64,000 bases of DNA, taken from assembly GCA_023386815.1 (NCBI GenBank), contig JAEWIZ010000002.1, forward strand, positions 1 to 64,000, in the 5' to 3' direction. Below, in pieces: positions 1 to 9,481 of the stretch; the first letter of the stretch is position 1; each line of letters opens with the position of its first letter. Source of the DNA: Bacillota bacterium. GTDB taxonomy: Bacteria > Bacillota > Clostridia > Lachnospirales > Lachnospiraceae. Both the position numbers and the translations under genes were made by a program. The notes under the pieces were generated by a model. It was not told the DNA's origin. It did no database searches and saw only the letters and a program-made list of their open reading frames with translations.

Positions 1-50
1 CGTGCAACCACTGCAGCCTTCATTTCTTTTGGGTATTTGTAAAAGCTCAT
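1..50 (-). CDS. N-terminal end of a probable transposase (cut by window edge)
   Basis: Read on the minus strand from ATG at 50, only about 16 residues are visible, with a KYPKEMKAAVVAR stretch. A basic short helix of this kind resembles the start of the helix-turn-helix subunit of IS3-type transposases (recalled family resemblance). An in-frame GTG at 59 is an alternative start. The 200 bases upstream carry several copies of a short repeat, as at the ends of some insertion sequences. The rest of the gene lies outside the window, so the assignment is weak. Confidence 0.3.
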   Translation of the reverse strand, partial: MSFYKYPKEMKAAVVA

Positions 51-135
51 CTCTGTCACCTGTCCTTCTCTGGTACCTATCATACCAGTATGAGAGGTGG
101 GTGACAACTACCCTAACTCAGAGGGCAACTTCTTT

Positions 136-260
136 TTCCCATTATCTTGACCTTTGATTATTTCCTTCTCACATTATCTTGATCTCGGATTTTTCATATA
201 TCATGATCTCTGATTTCTCCATTCCTACTGATCTCGGATTTTTCTTTTCCACATCACCTT
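136..260. repeat. Degenerate short repeats, possible IS end
   Basis: A motif close to CTTGATCTCGGATTTTT recurs at about 147-158, 180-195, 206-219 and 229-245, and a more diverged copy near 268. Copies are 23-33 bases apart. They precede a truncated transposase-like reading frame on the minus strand. Multiple subterminal repeats are known at the ends of some insertion sequences (for example IS21 relatives), so this may be the left end of an element whose body lies outside the window. Inference only. Confidence 0.4.
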
Positions 261-380
261 AATCACGAATGAAATCTTCTAGGAAGGATTTACTTAACCC
301 CATATTTAAATTATACTTTTCATTAGAAATAATGAAGTGACAGTGTCACTTCCTACAACATTCATTTACAGGAGTCTATT

Positions 381-1064
381 ATGAAAACAGTTAAAAATCA
401 TCCATTATATCAATCTTTTATAGACATGCATAATATCCTAAATCACCTATCATCCTGGGATGATCTTTCTAAAAATTTAACCTATTATAAAAAGGGAGAA
501 TTTCTTTATCGGTATGATTCCTTTCTTAAAAATCTTATCTTCTTGGTACAAGGGCAGATAAAACTTAGCACCACTGGAAAAAACGGAGAATATCATCATC
601 TGACTCTTTACCAGGACTTTGCTCTTATCGGTGATGTTGAATATATCTTAGAATGCCCTGCAACTGCTGATGTAGAAGCCTTAACAGATGTATTTTGTAT
701 TGAACTTCCCTTGTCCTTCAATAAAACTTATCTGGATCAGGATCTTGTATTTCAACGTTACTTAAACAAGCTTCAGGCTCAGAAATTAATGCAAATTGAT
801 ACTCTGAAAATGCAGAAGGAACTCTGCCCTGTTGAAATAAGACTCGCTTCCTATCTGCTTGCTTTTAGCTATAAGGAGCAGGATACGATAAAAGAACTGA
901 AAAGAATCAGTTTTCATTTACACTGCAGCTACCGCCAATTATTACGGGTAGTTCAGCAAATGGCCAAAGAAGGCCTTTTCGAGCCTGGAAGTACGAGAGG
1001 ACATTATCTCATAAAAAATATATCTGCTCTAGAAGCCTTAGCTAAAAAAGCAGATATATCATAG
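381..1064 (+). CDS. Crp/Fnr-family transcriptional regulator (YeiL-like)
   Basis: A 227-residue protein with an N-terminal cyclic-nucleotide-binding beta-roll (about residues 30-135, including the turn GEFLYRYDSFLKNLIFLVQG) and a C-terminal winged helix (about 150-215) with recognition-helix region CSYRQLLRVVQQMAKEG. It lacks the Cys cluster of Fnr, so it is unlikely to sense oxygen through an Fe-S cluster. The sequence resembles YeiL-type regulators. ATG at 381 follows an AGGAG at 370-374. The gene stands alone, next to a probable insertion-sequence end, and its target is unknown. The family call is firm; the ligand is not known. Confidence 0.8.
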   Translation: MKTVKNHPLYQSFIDMHNILNHLSSWDDLSKNLTYYKKGEFLYRYDSFLKNLIFLVQGQIKLSTTGKNGEYHHLTLYQDFALIGDVEYILECPATADVEALTDVFCIELPLSFNKTYLDQDLVFQRYLNKLQAQKLMQIDTLKMQKELCPVEIRLASYLLAFSYKEQDTIKELKRISFHLHCSYRQLLRVVQQMAKEGLFEPGSTRGHYLIKNISALEALAKKADIS

Positions 1065-1171
1065 TATGTCATATTAATAACAATTCAGGTTTTATCAAAT
1101 GGCTCGATTTAAAGCGGCAAAATATTTAACAATTGAACACTCACTTAAGGTTTGAACACTTGCATATTTCT

Positions 1172-3061
1172 TTATTTGATAACTGTTACTGGCATCTGAG
1201 CAGTAGCTGGATAATAGTTAGCCTCGTTACCAGCTGCATCCTTTAATAGAGCTCCTCCATTCACCGTCAGATAAACGGCCGTCTCTCCGAATCCATATAA
1301 CCCAAAACGATCCGAACTTCCAAGATTAATCGTAATCGTATATGGATTATTCACAGTACCCTTTGAGCCGGAACCTGATGCATTGGTAAGCTGATAGCTT
1401 TTATTTGTCGAGGCATCATAAAATACCAGCTTTGTTACATCAAGGATATCACCAATAGCACTAACACCTGTGACATTTAGATAAACAAAATTGTTCTTCC
1501 GGTCATAGATGGCCGATGTAATCCCAGTGAGCGTCGGTGCAATATAGTCCACGGTGAGCGTCGGATTTCCAACTGAGCTGACTGCAGATTTTCCATCTGC
1601 ACTATATAGTTTTACTGTAACTACACCGCCAACCGGAACCGCTGCCTGAAGCTTAGCATTGGTGGGCGCATAATCTGAGGTCGTAAAGGTTACATAATCA
1701 TCTGTTGCTAAAATGGAATTATCATATGCTACCAAAACAGTTCCGACATACAACTCTGCACGCCCTCCGGTTGCTTGACCAGGAGTGATTTTAGCAGAAG
1801 CATTCATAAAGATTGTTGATGTATTTAAGGTATTTTGCAATGTAACTGTTCCTATTGGAGTTACCGTTACATTGGTTGGAGCACTTAAGGCATATTGATA
1901 AGTTATCGGTAGGGTAACCGGTACTGTAGCTGCAATTGATAAATTACCTGCCGTATCTGATAATAAGGCTCCGGGAGCAACGGTTAGATAGAGTGTACCT
2001 GATCCAATCCCTGCAATACCAAGTTTATCGACTGATCCAACAGTCACCACCAATTGATTTCCATTTACGACCGTGCCCGTAGATCCAGTCTTTGATGCAT
2101 TTGTCAACTGATATGACCTTCCTGTAACAGTATCCATCAGGGACAACTTTGTAACATCCACGAGATCTCCGTTTGCTGTTGCTCCGGTTACGTTAATCGT
2201 TAGCTGTCCGCTGCCTGAATCATAATTTGCTGAGAGGATATTGCCTATGGCTGGTGCACTATAATCAACTAAAAGCGTTGGATTGTCTTTGCTGCTAGTT
2301 ACAGAAACATTATTAGCATTATACAGTCTTATCGTCACCAGTCCGCCGTTAGGTATGATAGACCGCAACTCCTCATTGGTTGGTGAACCATCAGAAGTGG
2401 AAAAAATAACGTAATTATCATTTGTCGAGATCGTTGTATCCATAGCAACTAACTTAGAACCTACATAGAGTTCTGCTCTGCCACCGGCTGCCTGCCCGGG
2501 CGTAATCTTTGCTGTTACTGTTATATACTGTGTTGTACTATTTAATGTGTTATTCTTAACCACAGTCCCAACTGTAGTGACTAGTATGTTGGATGGTGCA
2601 TTCAGCCCAGGAACTGTGACAATAATATCATCATCATCCTGGTCAACAATAGCACCTAATAGCTTTGCAATATACTTGATAAGTACTATCGTTCTTTTAC
2701 TTTCTTTGGAAGTAAATATCCCTGAGTTATTATCCACGACTCCGTTCACAGTAACAGTTTGCTTTTTAAAATTGATTACGATTGTTACATCTCCCTTTAC
2801 TATCTTTACTTCTCCGGTGGAAGATCTATAAGAAACCTCGGCACCCATTCCTTTTGTGATTGGTTTCACTGGCAGAACGTACTTTTTATAGCTTATCCTT
2901 TGAGTATCCTTTAATTTAAATACATTTTTTTCAGATCTATCTTTCGTGTTTTGTATATCATTATGATGATTGTGCCTATTCTTGTGCTCCTTCGCCTCTA
3001 CTGTAGCTGTAGAGGTTAGTACAAGTGCTATCATAAGAATAATACAGATTACCTTTTTCAC
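1172..3061 (-). CDS. Secreted protein with copper-amine-oxidase-type stalk domain and two long repeats
   Basis: About 629 residues. A signal peptide ends near the VEA site at residue 24 and is followed by a His/Lys-rich stretch. Residues about 65-150 form a 'copper amine oxidase N-terminal' stalk domain, a common Clostridia cell-surface module that is not an oxidase. Two tandem repeats of about 235 residues follow (about 155-385 and 392-630), each with a GGRAELYVG segment, an Ig-like part ending in TLxVDY, and a LxDxAGN segment. Two GTG codons (3064 and 3061) follow AGGAGG; 3061 has the better spacing. It was probably made by internal duplication and is probably a structural or adhesive wall protein. 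Function unknown. Confidence 0.7.
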   Translation of the reverse strand: MKKVICIILMIALVLTSTATVEAKEHKNRHNHHNDIQNTKDRSEKNVFKLKDTQRISYKKYVLPVKPITKGMGAEVSYRSSTGEVKIVKGDVTIVINFKKQTVTVNGVVDNNSGIFTSKESKRTIVLIKYIAKLLGAIVDQDDDDIIVTVPGLNAPSNILVTTVGTVVKNNTLNSTTQYITVTAKITPGQAAGGRAELYVGSKLVAMDTTISTNDNYVIFSTSDGSPTNEELRSIIPNGGLVTIRLYNANNVSVTSSKDNPTLLVDYSAPAIGNILSANYDSGSGQLTINVTGATANGDLVDVTKLSLMDTVTGRSYQLTNASKTGSTGTVVNGNQLVVTVGSVDKLGIAGIGSGTLYLTVAPGALLSDTAGNLSIAATVPVTLPITYQYALSAPTNVTVTPIGTVTLQNTLNTSTIFMNASAKITPGQATGGRAELYVGTVLVAYDNSILATDDYVTFTTSDYAPTNAKLQAAVPVGGVVTVKLYSADGKSAVSSVGNPTLTVDYIAPTLTGITSAIYDRKNNFVYLNVTGVSAIGDILDVTKLVFYDASTNKSYQLTNASGSGSKGTVNNPYTITINLGSSDRFGLYGFGETAVYLTVNGGALLKDAAGNEANYYPATAQMPVTVIK

Positions 3062-3223
3062 CACATACCTCCTATTATCATGCTATCCTAAAGCTTCTCG
3101 CTTTCTCACTATATTATACTACATGGTTAGGAATTGGTAAATAAAGGAATTTGTACTATAAAATTTGAAATCAGAACAAATATTTCATCATAAGTAATAT
3201 GACTACGATACTAACCTTCTTAA

Positions 3224-6200
3224 TTATCGATAAAGTGCATAGTCTTGTAACTCTCGGATAAAGCCTGCCTTTACCAGTGCTTCTTCCGCATCCCTTGGAT
3301 ACTGCTTTATTACTAATCGATTTTGGGAATTGAATATTCTTTTTTTATTAAAATCATGGGTAAATGCCCCCATAACCTCCTCTATATACTCCTGTTCAAA
3401 TACACGAAGCACTTTACCCTGTCGTTCCAACACTGCCACCGGTCTTCCTTCCCGAAGTGCCACCACTGTACCAATCACATGAAGGAAGGCTCTGTCCTGC
3501 ATATGTGGAAAGTATTTTCCCCAGGCTTGCGCTGGATCAACTGCAGATAACCAGTGAATTTCGTTATTTGGTTCTTCTAATTCTTTCATGATCCGTGCAA
3601 AATCCTTGTCTCTAATAAATTGTATTCCAGATAGCCCTTCTATAAAATACCCTCGGCGTACTCTGCCAGTATATTCCCATACCCTCAGAGTCTCCAGAGC
3701 TGCTGCCCAGGATATTCCCTGACCCTGCAAGGTTTCTCTACTTAGTATGATGACACGGTCAAATATCCGCTCCAGTTGCTCATCCACAGATAAGGGTTTT
3801 AATGGTCTGGTAATCTCAAAACGGCCAGTGGTAAGTGCCTTTGCTCTTGCTGTGACTTTATGTCGAACACTAGTTTTGTTAAGCTGTTCTTTATTCATCC
3901 ATTGACGTACAGGTAAAAAGCTATCCGCACAGATTAACCCATTTTCTGCCAAGTCAATTAAGGTATTATAGGGAGAATCACTCTCGATTAAGCCAGAAAG
4001 TCTCTGCATAAAACTGGCTCCTCTTTTTAGTAAAGCCTCGTATAAAATCCTCTGATTTCCTTCTAAACGATTCAGAACCCCTGTCATATCTGCTTCCCAA
4101 TCAATATCTTCATAACGGTGGAAGCAAAGCTCATGCTCTTCGGTTATATTCCAGATCAGATTTCCCTGAGACAAAACCGTTTCCAATAAATCTGGCCGAT
4201 AAGCAGTTACCCTTCTTGGTAATATGATACTCTCCCAAAACTGTGGTGCAAACGGCTGATTACAATAAAGCTTTAGTACCGTCTCTAACTGCTCGCTGGG
4301 TGGCGCGAAAAACTGTAAACGACCGGTTAAAAGAGCGGCGTAGCACTCGGATGGCCGAGTTTTTATCTGTCTTCTTCGGTCTTTGATCGTTTCCTTAACC
4401 GCCCTGGAGTACAGCTCTGTGTGATAATACATTCCATCACTTTCCATAACTGTCCCTTGCTCTTTCAGTTCCTGCAGTAGGTCATTGGCATGCTCCTCTG
4501 ACCAAAGATAACGCTCAGCCAGCTGCTCCACAGACCAAGCACCACGATAACGAAGCAGACGAAGAACTATTTGCAATCGGGCATCTCTATTCAATTGATC
4601 CAGAGCAGTATTATATTTATCCTCCTGTTCTGCCGCAATCCAAAGTCCTGGCTCAATATACTTTGCCTGACCTTTGTGTGCTAAGAGCTCCAGCCACTCA
4701 ATGGGTACCGGAAGCTCTCCGGCGATCAGATCTCCCTCTATCATAAGGAGGCTATGGAGCTGCTTCTCATCCTCAGGCAGCTTTCTACGCTCCGTTACAA
4801 GAGCCAGCTGCTCCGGTGTTGGAGCGATCATCTGGTCTTTATCTAAGACTTTATCTAAAGCTTCTTCTGTTGCAACCTGAACGCCCATTGTGGTAGGTGA
4901 ATATTCGTACATCATCGTTGCTTCTATCTGATGCCTCAGCGGCAGCGACATCGGGGAAGGCTTTTCTAAGTATACTTCCCGGATACTAATTGTTCCGGAC
5001 TGGATACCTTGAATTACATATTCTACACCCTTTAGATCCCATATGTCCTCCAGACACTCTCGTTTTGTCTCCCGGATCAATGGATGATTTTGATATTGGA
5101 TTAAGGTATCTAGCATCTGTGCGCCTCTTAATCTCTGTATCCATAGAGGCTGACGTCCCGATTTTTTGACTCCCATCATTAAGGCATGTCCTGCATTGTA
5201 ACGGAAGGTCATATTAAATACTGGCGTAGATGGAAGGATAGCCTTAAGTATCTGTCGTGCCATGTTCGGTTTTATCTCTTCCAAAATCCCACTGGGGATT
5301 TCCATTTGCCCACCTTGCACTCCATCTCCATAAGGAAACAATAAGAAGCCGTCATCATCATCAAAACAACTGATATTCGTTCGTAGATGCTTTTTTGCAG
5401 CTTCTCTAGCCAAAAGCGCTAGAGGTGCATTTACCTGTCGACCAAAAACGGAATGAACCATTAACTGATGACTTCCGGTCTCATCACAAAAATGCTCTAT
5501 GACAATTGTATGATCATTCGGTAAGATTCCCGTTGCCTCTATCTGCTTTTTTAGGAAATTCTCTGCATCCCTAGTTGTCTTATCATCCAGACCCAGGTTT
5601 TTCAGCTCCTTGGTAAGCTCATCCTCCTCGTATGCCTGATTCAGCTTTCCTAATAGCTTTCCAAAAGCAACTCCCGTCTGAATCCGACGTCCAGTTATTT
5701 CGGCTTTATAAAAGGGGGTTCTAGCTCCATAAATAGAGGCTCGCTTAACCAGCACTGAGTCCTTTTGAATCTTAATAATCTGCCACGCAAAGCTTCCAAG
5801 CAAGAATTTCGTTCCTTCCCTTTGCTCAAAAACAAATTCTTCATCCAATTCACCAAGTTTAACACCGCTCTCCGTCTTTACTGCAAATAATCCTTTATCC
5901 GGTATTGTTCCTGCTGCCGAGACAGCCAGCATTCTACTATAGGTGTCACCCTCTACCCGTTCATGAATCCTGTCATAGAGTACTCTAGGACGAACCGGAA
6001 TATTGCGATCATGCTCATAGTCCCCGGCTAGCATACAAAGAACTTCTTTTACATCTTCCCTGTTTATTTCCATGAATGGATAGGCTCTTGGCAAGATCTC
6101 CATGACTTCATCCAAAGAATATCCATCCCCGGAAGCCATCGATACCAGATGCTGGGCAAGTATATCAAGACATTGACGTGGTGGACGCATATGCTCTACA

Positions 6201-7393
6201 CCGCCTATTCTTACCGCTTCAGCCGTCAAGCCGCAGTAAAGCCCTTCCGAAGCGGTACGGGGAAAGATATGCATGATACTGGTTCGTCCTGGATTATGCC
6301 CTGCCCGGCCTAACCTCTGCATGGTACTGGATACAGACTTTGGGCATCCAATTTGAAACACTTGGTCAATATCTCCCACATCTATGCCAAGTTCCATAGA
6401 GGAGGTAGCACATAGGAGTCTTAACCTTCCTTCTCGTAAAGCCTCCTCAACCTCATGACGCTGCTCCTTTGATAAGCTCCCATGATGCGTTCTTGCAAAA
6501 CCTTCTCCTCCTAGTAAATTCACATAATAGGCAAGCTTTTCCGCATAGGCTCTGCCCTCCACAAATGCAATTACACTTCGAAGCCCCCTGCAATGTTCGT
6601 ATACGGTTCTGGAAAGCTCCTGCCAAAGAGAGTCCTTTTGTGTCATCTGATAATCCGGCCAAGGACTTGTTATTTTCAAATCCACCTGTTTTTTCATCTT
6701 TGGTGCCACAATTATCACTTGCTCCGGAGATAGATAGCTTGCCGCCAGTTCCAGGGGCTCCAGGGTAGCTGATAAACCGATTCTTTGCAAGGGACGTCCA
6801 CAAAGCTTATCAAGTCTGGCGATCGAAAGCATTAAGTGAGCACCTCGCTTAGAATCAATCAATGCATGTAACTCGTCAATAATAATTGCCTTTGCCGTAT
6901 GGAGAATACCTTGTCCGGATCTGCTGGTAAGCATTAAAAAGAGCGATTCCGGAGTAGTGATCAGAATATGAGGCGGATTTTTTATCATGCTTCTCCGCTC
7001 CTTCTGTGTGGTATCACCAGTACGAATCGCTATCTTAAGGTCAAAGGGTGTAATTGTTGTCTCTGCGTTATTTATTCGCTCATTGTCCAGAATTCCATTT
7101 AATGGCCGACGTAAATTCTCTCGAATATCACCTGCTAGAGACTTTAGCGGTGATACATAGATGACTTGAAGCTCCTCTTTTAAGTTTCCCTCTTTTGCCT
7201 GAGCCATCAGTTGATCAATAAATACCAAAAATGCAGATAGGGTCTTACCGGTACCAGTCGGAGCTGATACCAGAACATGTCCACCTTTGGCAATTGCGGG
7301 CCAAGCTTCCTCCTGAACTGGCGTAGGCTTTCCTATGCTCGATTGAAACCACTGAGCGGTGGAACTCTCAAAAAGCTTTAATGAATTAGTCAC
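3224..7393 (-). CDS. lhr: Lhr-type ATP-dependent helicase
   Basis: A 1389-residue superfamily 2 helicase of the Lhr (large helicase-related) type. Visible motifs are a Q-motif region PTPVQEEAW (residues 24-31), Walker A APTGTGKT (44-51), DELH (173-176), SAT (208-210) and motif VI QRLGRAGHNPGR (359-370). The long C-terminal part matches the winged-helix and Lhr-specific domains of full-length family members. Lhr is a 3'-5' DNA translocase linked to DNA repair. The start is GTG at 7393 behind GGGAGG with nine-base spacing. It lies 56 bases downstream of the PilZ gene on the same strand, with no shared role apparent. Confidence 0.92.
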   Translation of the reverse strand: MTNSLKLFESSTAQWFQSSIGKPTPVQEEAWPAIAKGGHVLVSAPTGTGKTLSAFLVFIDQLMAQAKEGNLKEELQVIYVSPLKSLAGDIRENLRRPLNGILDNERINNAETTITPFDLKIAIRTGDTTQKERRSMIKNPPHILITTPESLFLMLTSRSGQGILHTAKAIIIDELHALIDSKRGAHLMLSIARLDKLCGRPLQRIGLSATLEPLELAASYLSPEQVIIVAPKMKKQVDLKITSPWPDYQMTQKDSLWQELSRTVYEHCRGLRSVIAFVEGRAYAEKLAYYVNLLGGEGFARTHHGSLSKEQRHEVEEALREGRLRLLCATSSMELGIDVGDIDQVFQIGCPKSVSSTMQRLGRAGHNPGRTSIMHIFPRTASEGLYCGLTAEAVRIGGVEHMRPPRQCLDILAQHLVSMASGDGYSLDEVMEILPRAYPFMEINREDVKEVLCMLAGDYEHDRNIPVRPRVLYDRIHERVEGDTYSRMLAVSAAGTIPDKGLFAVKTESGVKLGELDEEFVFEQREGTKFLLGSFAWQIIKIQKDSVLVKRASIYGARTPFYKAEITGRRIQTGVAFGKLLGKLNQAYEEDELTKELKNLGLDDKTTRDAENFLKKQIEATGILPNDHTIVIEHFCDETGSHQLMVHSVFGRQVNAPLALLAREAAKKHLRTNISCFDDDDGFLLFPYGDGVQGGQMEIPSGILEEIKPNMARQILKAILPSTPVFNMTFRYNAGHALMMGVKKSGRQPLWIQRLRGAQMLDTLIQYQNHPLIRETKRECLEDIWDLKGVEYVIQGIQSGTISIREVYLEKPSPMSLPLRHQIEATMMYEYSPTTMGVQVATEEALDKVLDKDQMIAPTPEQLALVTERRKLPEDEKQLHSLLMIEGDLIAGELPVPIEWLELLAHKGQAKYIEPGLWIAAEQEDKYNTALDQLNRDARLQIVLRLLRYRGAWSVEQLAERYLWSEEHANDLLQELKEQGTVMESDGMYYHTELYSRAVKETIKDRRRQIKTRPSECYAALLTGRLQFFAPPSEQLETVLKLYCNQPFAPQFWESIILPRRVTAYRPDLLETVLSQGNLIWNITEEHELCFHRYEDIDWEADMTGVLNRLEGNQRILYEALLKRGASFMQRLSGLIESDSPYNTLIDLAENGLICADSFLPVRQWMNKEQLNKTSVRHKVTARAKALTTGRFEITRPLKPLSVDEQLERIFDRVIILSRETLQGQGISWAAALETLRVWEYTGRVRRGYFIEGLSGIQFIRDKDFARIMKELEEPNNEIHWLSAVDPAQAWGKYFPHMQDRAFLHVIGTVVALREGRPVAVLERQGKVLRVFEQEYIEEVMGAFTHDFNKKRIFNSQNRLVIKQYPRDAEEALVKAGFIRELQDYALYR

Positions 7394-7449
7394 TTACCAT
7401 AACCTCCCGTAACAGACCATTTATTCCTATTTCTTGATTTTTAGTCATC

Positions 7450-8091
7450 TTATTCATTGTATTCGGCATCTACCTTTTTACTTCGTATCTGCTTTATCAT
7501 GAGAATCCGATTGATTCCATAGTTAGGATTCGTAAATTTAACTCCATAGGAAAAGGCTCTAAATCTATTTATCTTCTCTTTTCTTATGATTTCACCTACC
7601 AAAAGAAAATTAACCCCTTCAAAGTTAAATATTATTTGCATCATCGTGCCTAGCTCAAACTCTACCTTCGATATAACTCCCATACCGGTTACACTCAGAT
7701 CCTTCAGAATACATTCTACATTTTTCTTTTTACCATTTTGATTCGTGATGGCAGCAGTCACTATTTCTCCGATAAATACCCGGTATGCATCTCTGCGATT
7801 TTCAACAACAACATCGGTCTCAGAGTATGTATAATAAACCCTCATACCTTTAAATACTTCAGGCTGCAATTTGCTGATTGGAAACCGAAAGACCCCTTCC
7901 TTTACCGTATAAATAATTTCAGCGTCCTTTAATAGTGCTGGATCTACTACTTGATTATTCTTTAAGATGGAAGGTATCACTATGTATTGACTACTCTTTG
8001 CAAGAAGACTGACAAAAAGGCTGTAGTCTTTATCGCTATGATTAAACTTGATGATCAATTTATTTTCCGTATCTATTTCGAATATTTTCAT
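7450..8091 (-). CDS. PilZ-domain protein, probable c-di-GMP receptor
   Basis: A 213-residue protein with a YcgR-like N-terminal beta domain (about 1-95) and a PilZ domain (about 98-205). Both c-di-GMP binding signatures are visible: RxxxR at R100-R104 and DxSxxG at D131-S133-G136. Proteins of this layout usually act as flagellar brakes or regulate surface behaviour, but no flagellar genes are in the window. ATG at 8091 follows AGGAG with eight-base spacing. A single-gene unit, or co-transcribed with the helicase downstream. Confidence 0.82.
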   Translation of the reverse strand: MKIFEIDTENKLIIKFNHSDKDYSLFVSLLAKSSQYIVIPSILKNNQVVDPALLKDAEIIYTVKEGVFRFPISKLQPEVFKGMRVYYTYSETDVVVENRRDAYRVFIGEIVTAAITNQNGKKKNVECILKDLSVTGMGVISKVEFELGTMMQIIFNFEGVNFLLVGEIIRKEKINRFRAFSYGVKFTNPNYGINRILMIKQIRSKKVDAEYNE

Positions 8092-8337
8092 TCAAATTTC
8101 TCCTGAAGATGTCGTATAAAATAATGGTAGAGATAGATAAAATTTTGTCATAAAAAATCTGCTACACACAGTATATTATCACTACACGCTATTTTCAAGA
8201 TCTTGACAAAAAAATTGTTATTTTTTATGAACAAATACATCTTCTCAGCAACTATTATAGACTTATTCCTTATTTCTTAAACTTCATCAGGTGAATCTAT
8301 GTAAACGAATGGTAATTAGAGCTAAAAGGTACTTGTG

Positions 8338-8445
8338 AACTAAAAGATCATTATTAACTTATAGATCATTGCTAACTTATAGATCATTGCTAACTAATAG
8401 ATCATTGCTAACTTATAGATCATTGCTAACTTATAGATCATTGAA
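8338..8445. repeat. Six tandem copies of an 18-bp repeat
   Basis: The unit AACTTATAGATCATTGCT occurs at 8356-8373, 8374-8391, 8392-8409 (one change), 8410-8427 and 8428-8445 (last two bases differ), with a diverged copy at 8338-8355. The array abuts the terminator of the EamA gene and no ORF crosses it. There are no spacers, so it is not CRISPR. A slippage-type microrepeat is the simple explanation. Confidence 0.9.
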
Positions 8446-8487
8446 AAAATAGGTAATTGCTATTACCTGCGCAATTACCTATTTTTA
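8444..8487 (-). terminator. Rho-independent terminator of the EamA gene
   Basis: A 16-bp stem (8445-8460 with 8471-8486) encloses a 10-base loop, with A and T tracts on the two sides, so it can work in either direction. It sits 7 bases past the stop of the minus-strand transporter gene. Confidence 0.8.
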
Positions 8488-8493
8488 GGTTTA

Positions 8494-9357
8494 TTATTTT
8501 ATTAATAAAGACAATGTCCCCGCAACAATTAAAACTAGCCCTAAAAAAGCTTTCTTGGTCAGCTTTTCCTTTAAAAACACATATGAAAACGCAATGGTTA
8601 TTACAATACTTAGCTTATCGATGGGAACAACTACACTGGCAAGCCCATCTTTCAAAGCACTATAATAGCATAACCAGGATCCTCCCGTTGCAAAGCCGGA
8701 TAATATAAGGAAAATCCAACTTCTCCGATCAATGGTTCGAATAGTATGCTGCTTCTTTGTGACAAATACCATAATCCATGCCATAACGAGTACTACCACC
8801 GTTCGAATTGCAGTACCAAGATTTGATTCTACCCCCTCAATCCCCACCTTTCCAAGGATTGATGTAAGACTTGCAAATAAGGCAGACAAGCAAGCATAGA
8901 TAAACCACCGGTTGTTCTTGTTCGCCTGTACCTGAAGGTCTTTTTTCTGAATCATCAGATAGGTTCCGATACCAATCAAAATCACAGCGATTGCTTTGAT
9001 GGCCGTCAAATCCTCTCCCAGAAATAGAAAGGCTAACAGCATAGTTAATATTGTACTTGATTTATCTATTGGTGTAACCTTATTAACATCTCCTAGCTGC
9101 AGTGCTTTAAAGTAGAACAACCAGGAAGCCCCTGTAGCTAAACCGGATAAGATTAAAAAGATGAGGGTTTTACCACTGATCAGTGTAATAGTGTCCACAG
9201 ATCCTACAATGAATACCATAAGCCAGGAAAAGATCACGACAACCACGGTACGAAGTGCTGTAGCAACATTTGAATCCGTATTGCGAATACCATTCTTTGA
9301 TAAGATTGCTGTCATACCGGCAAATAATGCCGAGCCAAATGCTAATAGAATCCACAT
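8494..9357 (-). CDS. EamA/DMT-family transporter
   Basis: A very hydrophobic protein of about 287 residues with two internally similar EamA halves, each about five membrane helices. The halves share a TAxRTVVVxxxxWxMVFV segment and an LxxGEDLT/LKEKLT segment, as expected for ten-helix drug/metabolite exporters. The start was set at ATG 9357, which has AAAGGA nine bases upstream; the in-frame ATG at 9375 has no ribosome site. The substrate is unknown. It has its own terminator and stands alone. Confidence 0.85.
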   Translation of the reverse strand: MWILLAFGSALFAGMTAILSKNGIRNTDSNVATALRTVVVVIFSWLMVFIVGSVDTITLISGKTLIFLILSGLATGASWLFYFKALQLGDVNKVTPIDKSSTILTMLLAFLFLGEDLTAIKAIAVILIGIGTYLMIQKKDLQVQANKNNRWFIYACLSALFASLTSILGKVGIEGVESNLGTAIRTVVVLVMAWIMVFVTKKQHTIRTIDRRSWIFLILSGFATGGSWLCYYSALKDGLASVVVPIDKLSIVITIAFSYVFLKEKLTKKAFLGLVLIVAGTLSLLIK

Positions 9358-9481
9358 ATAAAATAATCCTTTCATGTATCAATGAATTTCGGTAATTACT
9401 TTAACATATACTTCTAATTGTATTCTATACCAATCTGCCCCGGCTTATTATTCAAAATTTCTTTAAACAATAAACGAAATC

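Noticed and set aside
6453..6803. 116-codon frame inside the Lhr helicase gene
   Set aside because: An alternate-frame shadow of a strongly conserved helicase core.
8338..8445. Tandem repeats as a CRISPR array
   Set aside because: Units are directly adjacent without spacers and no cas gene is present.
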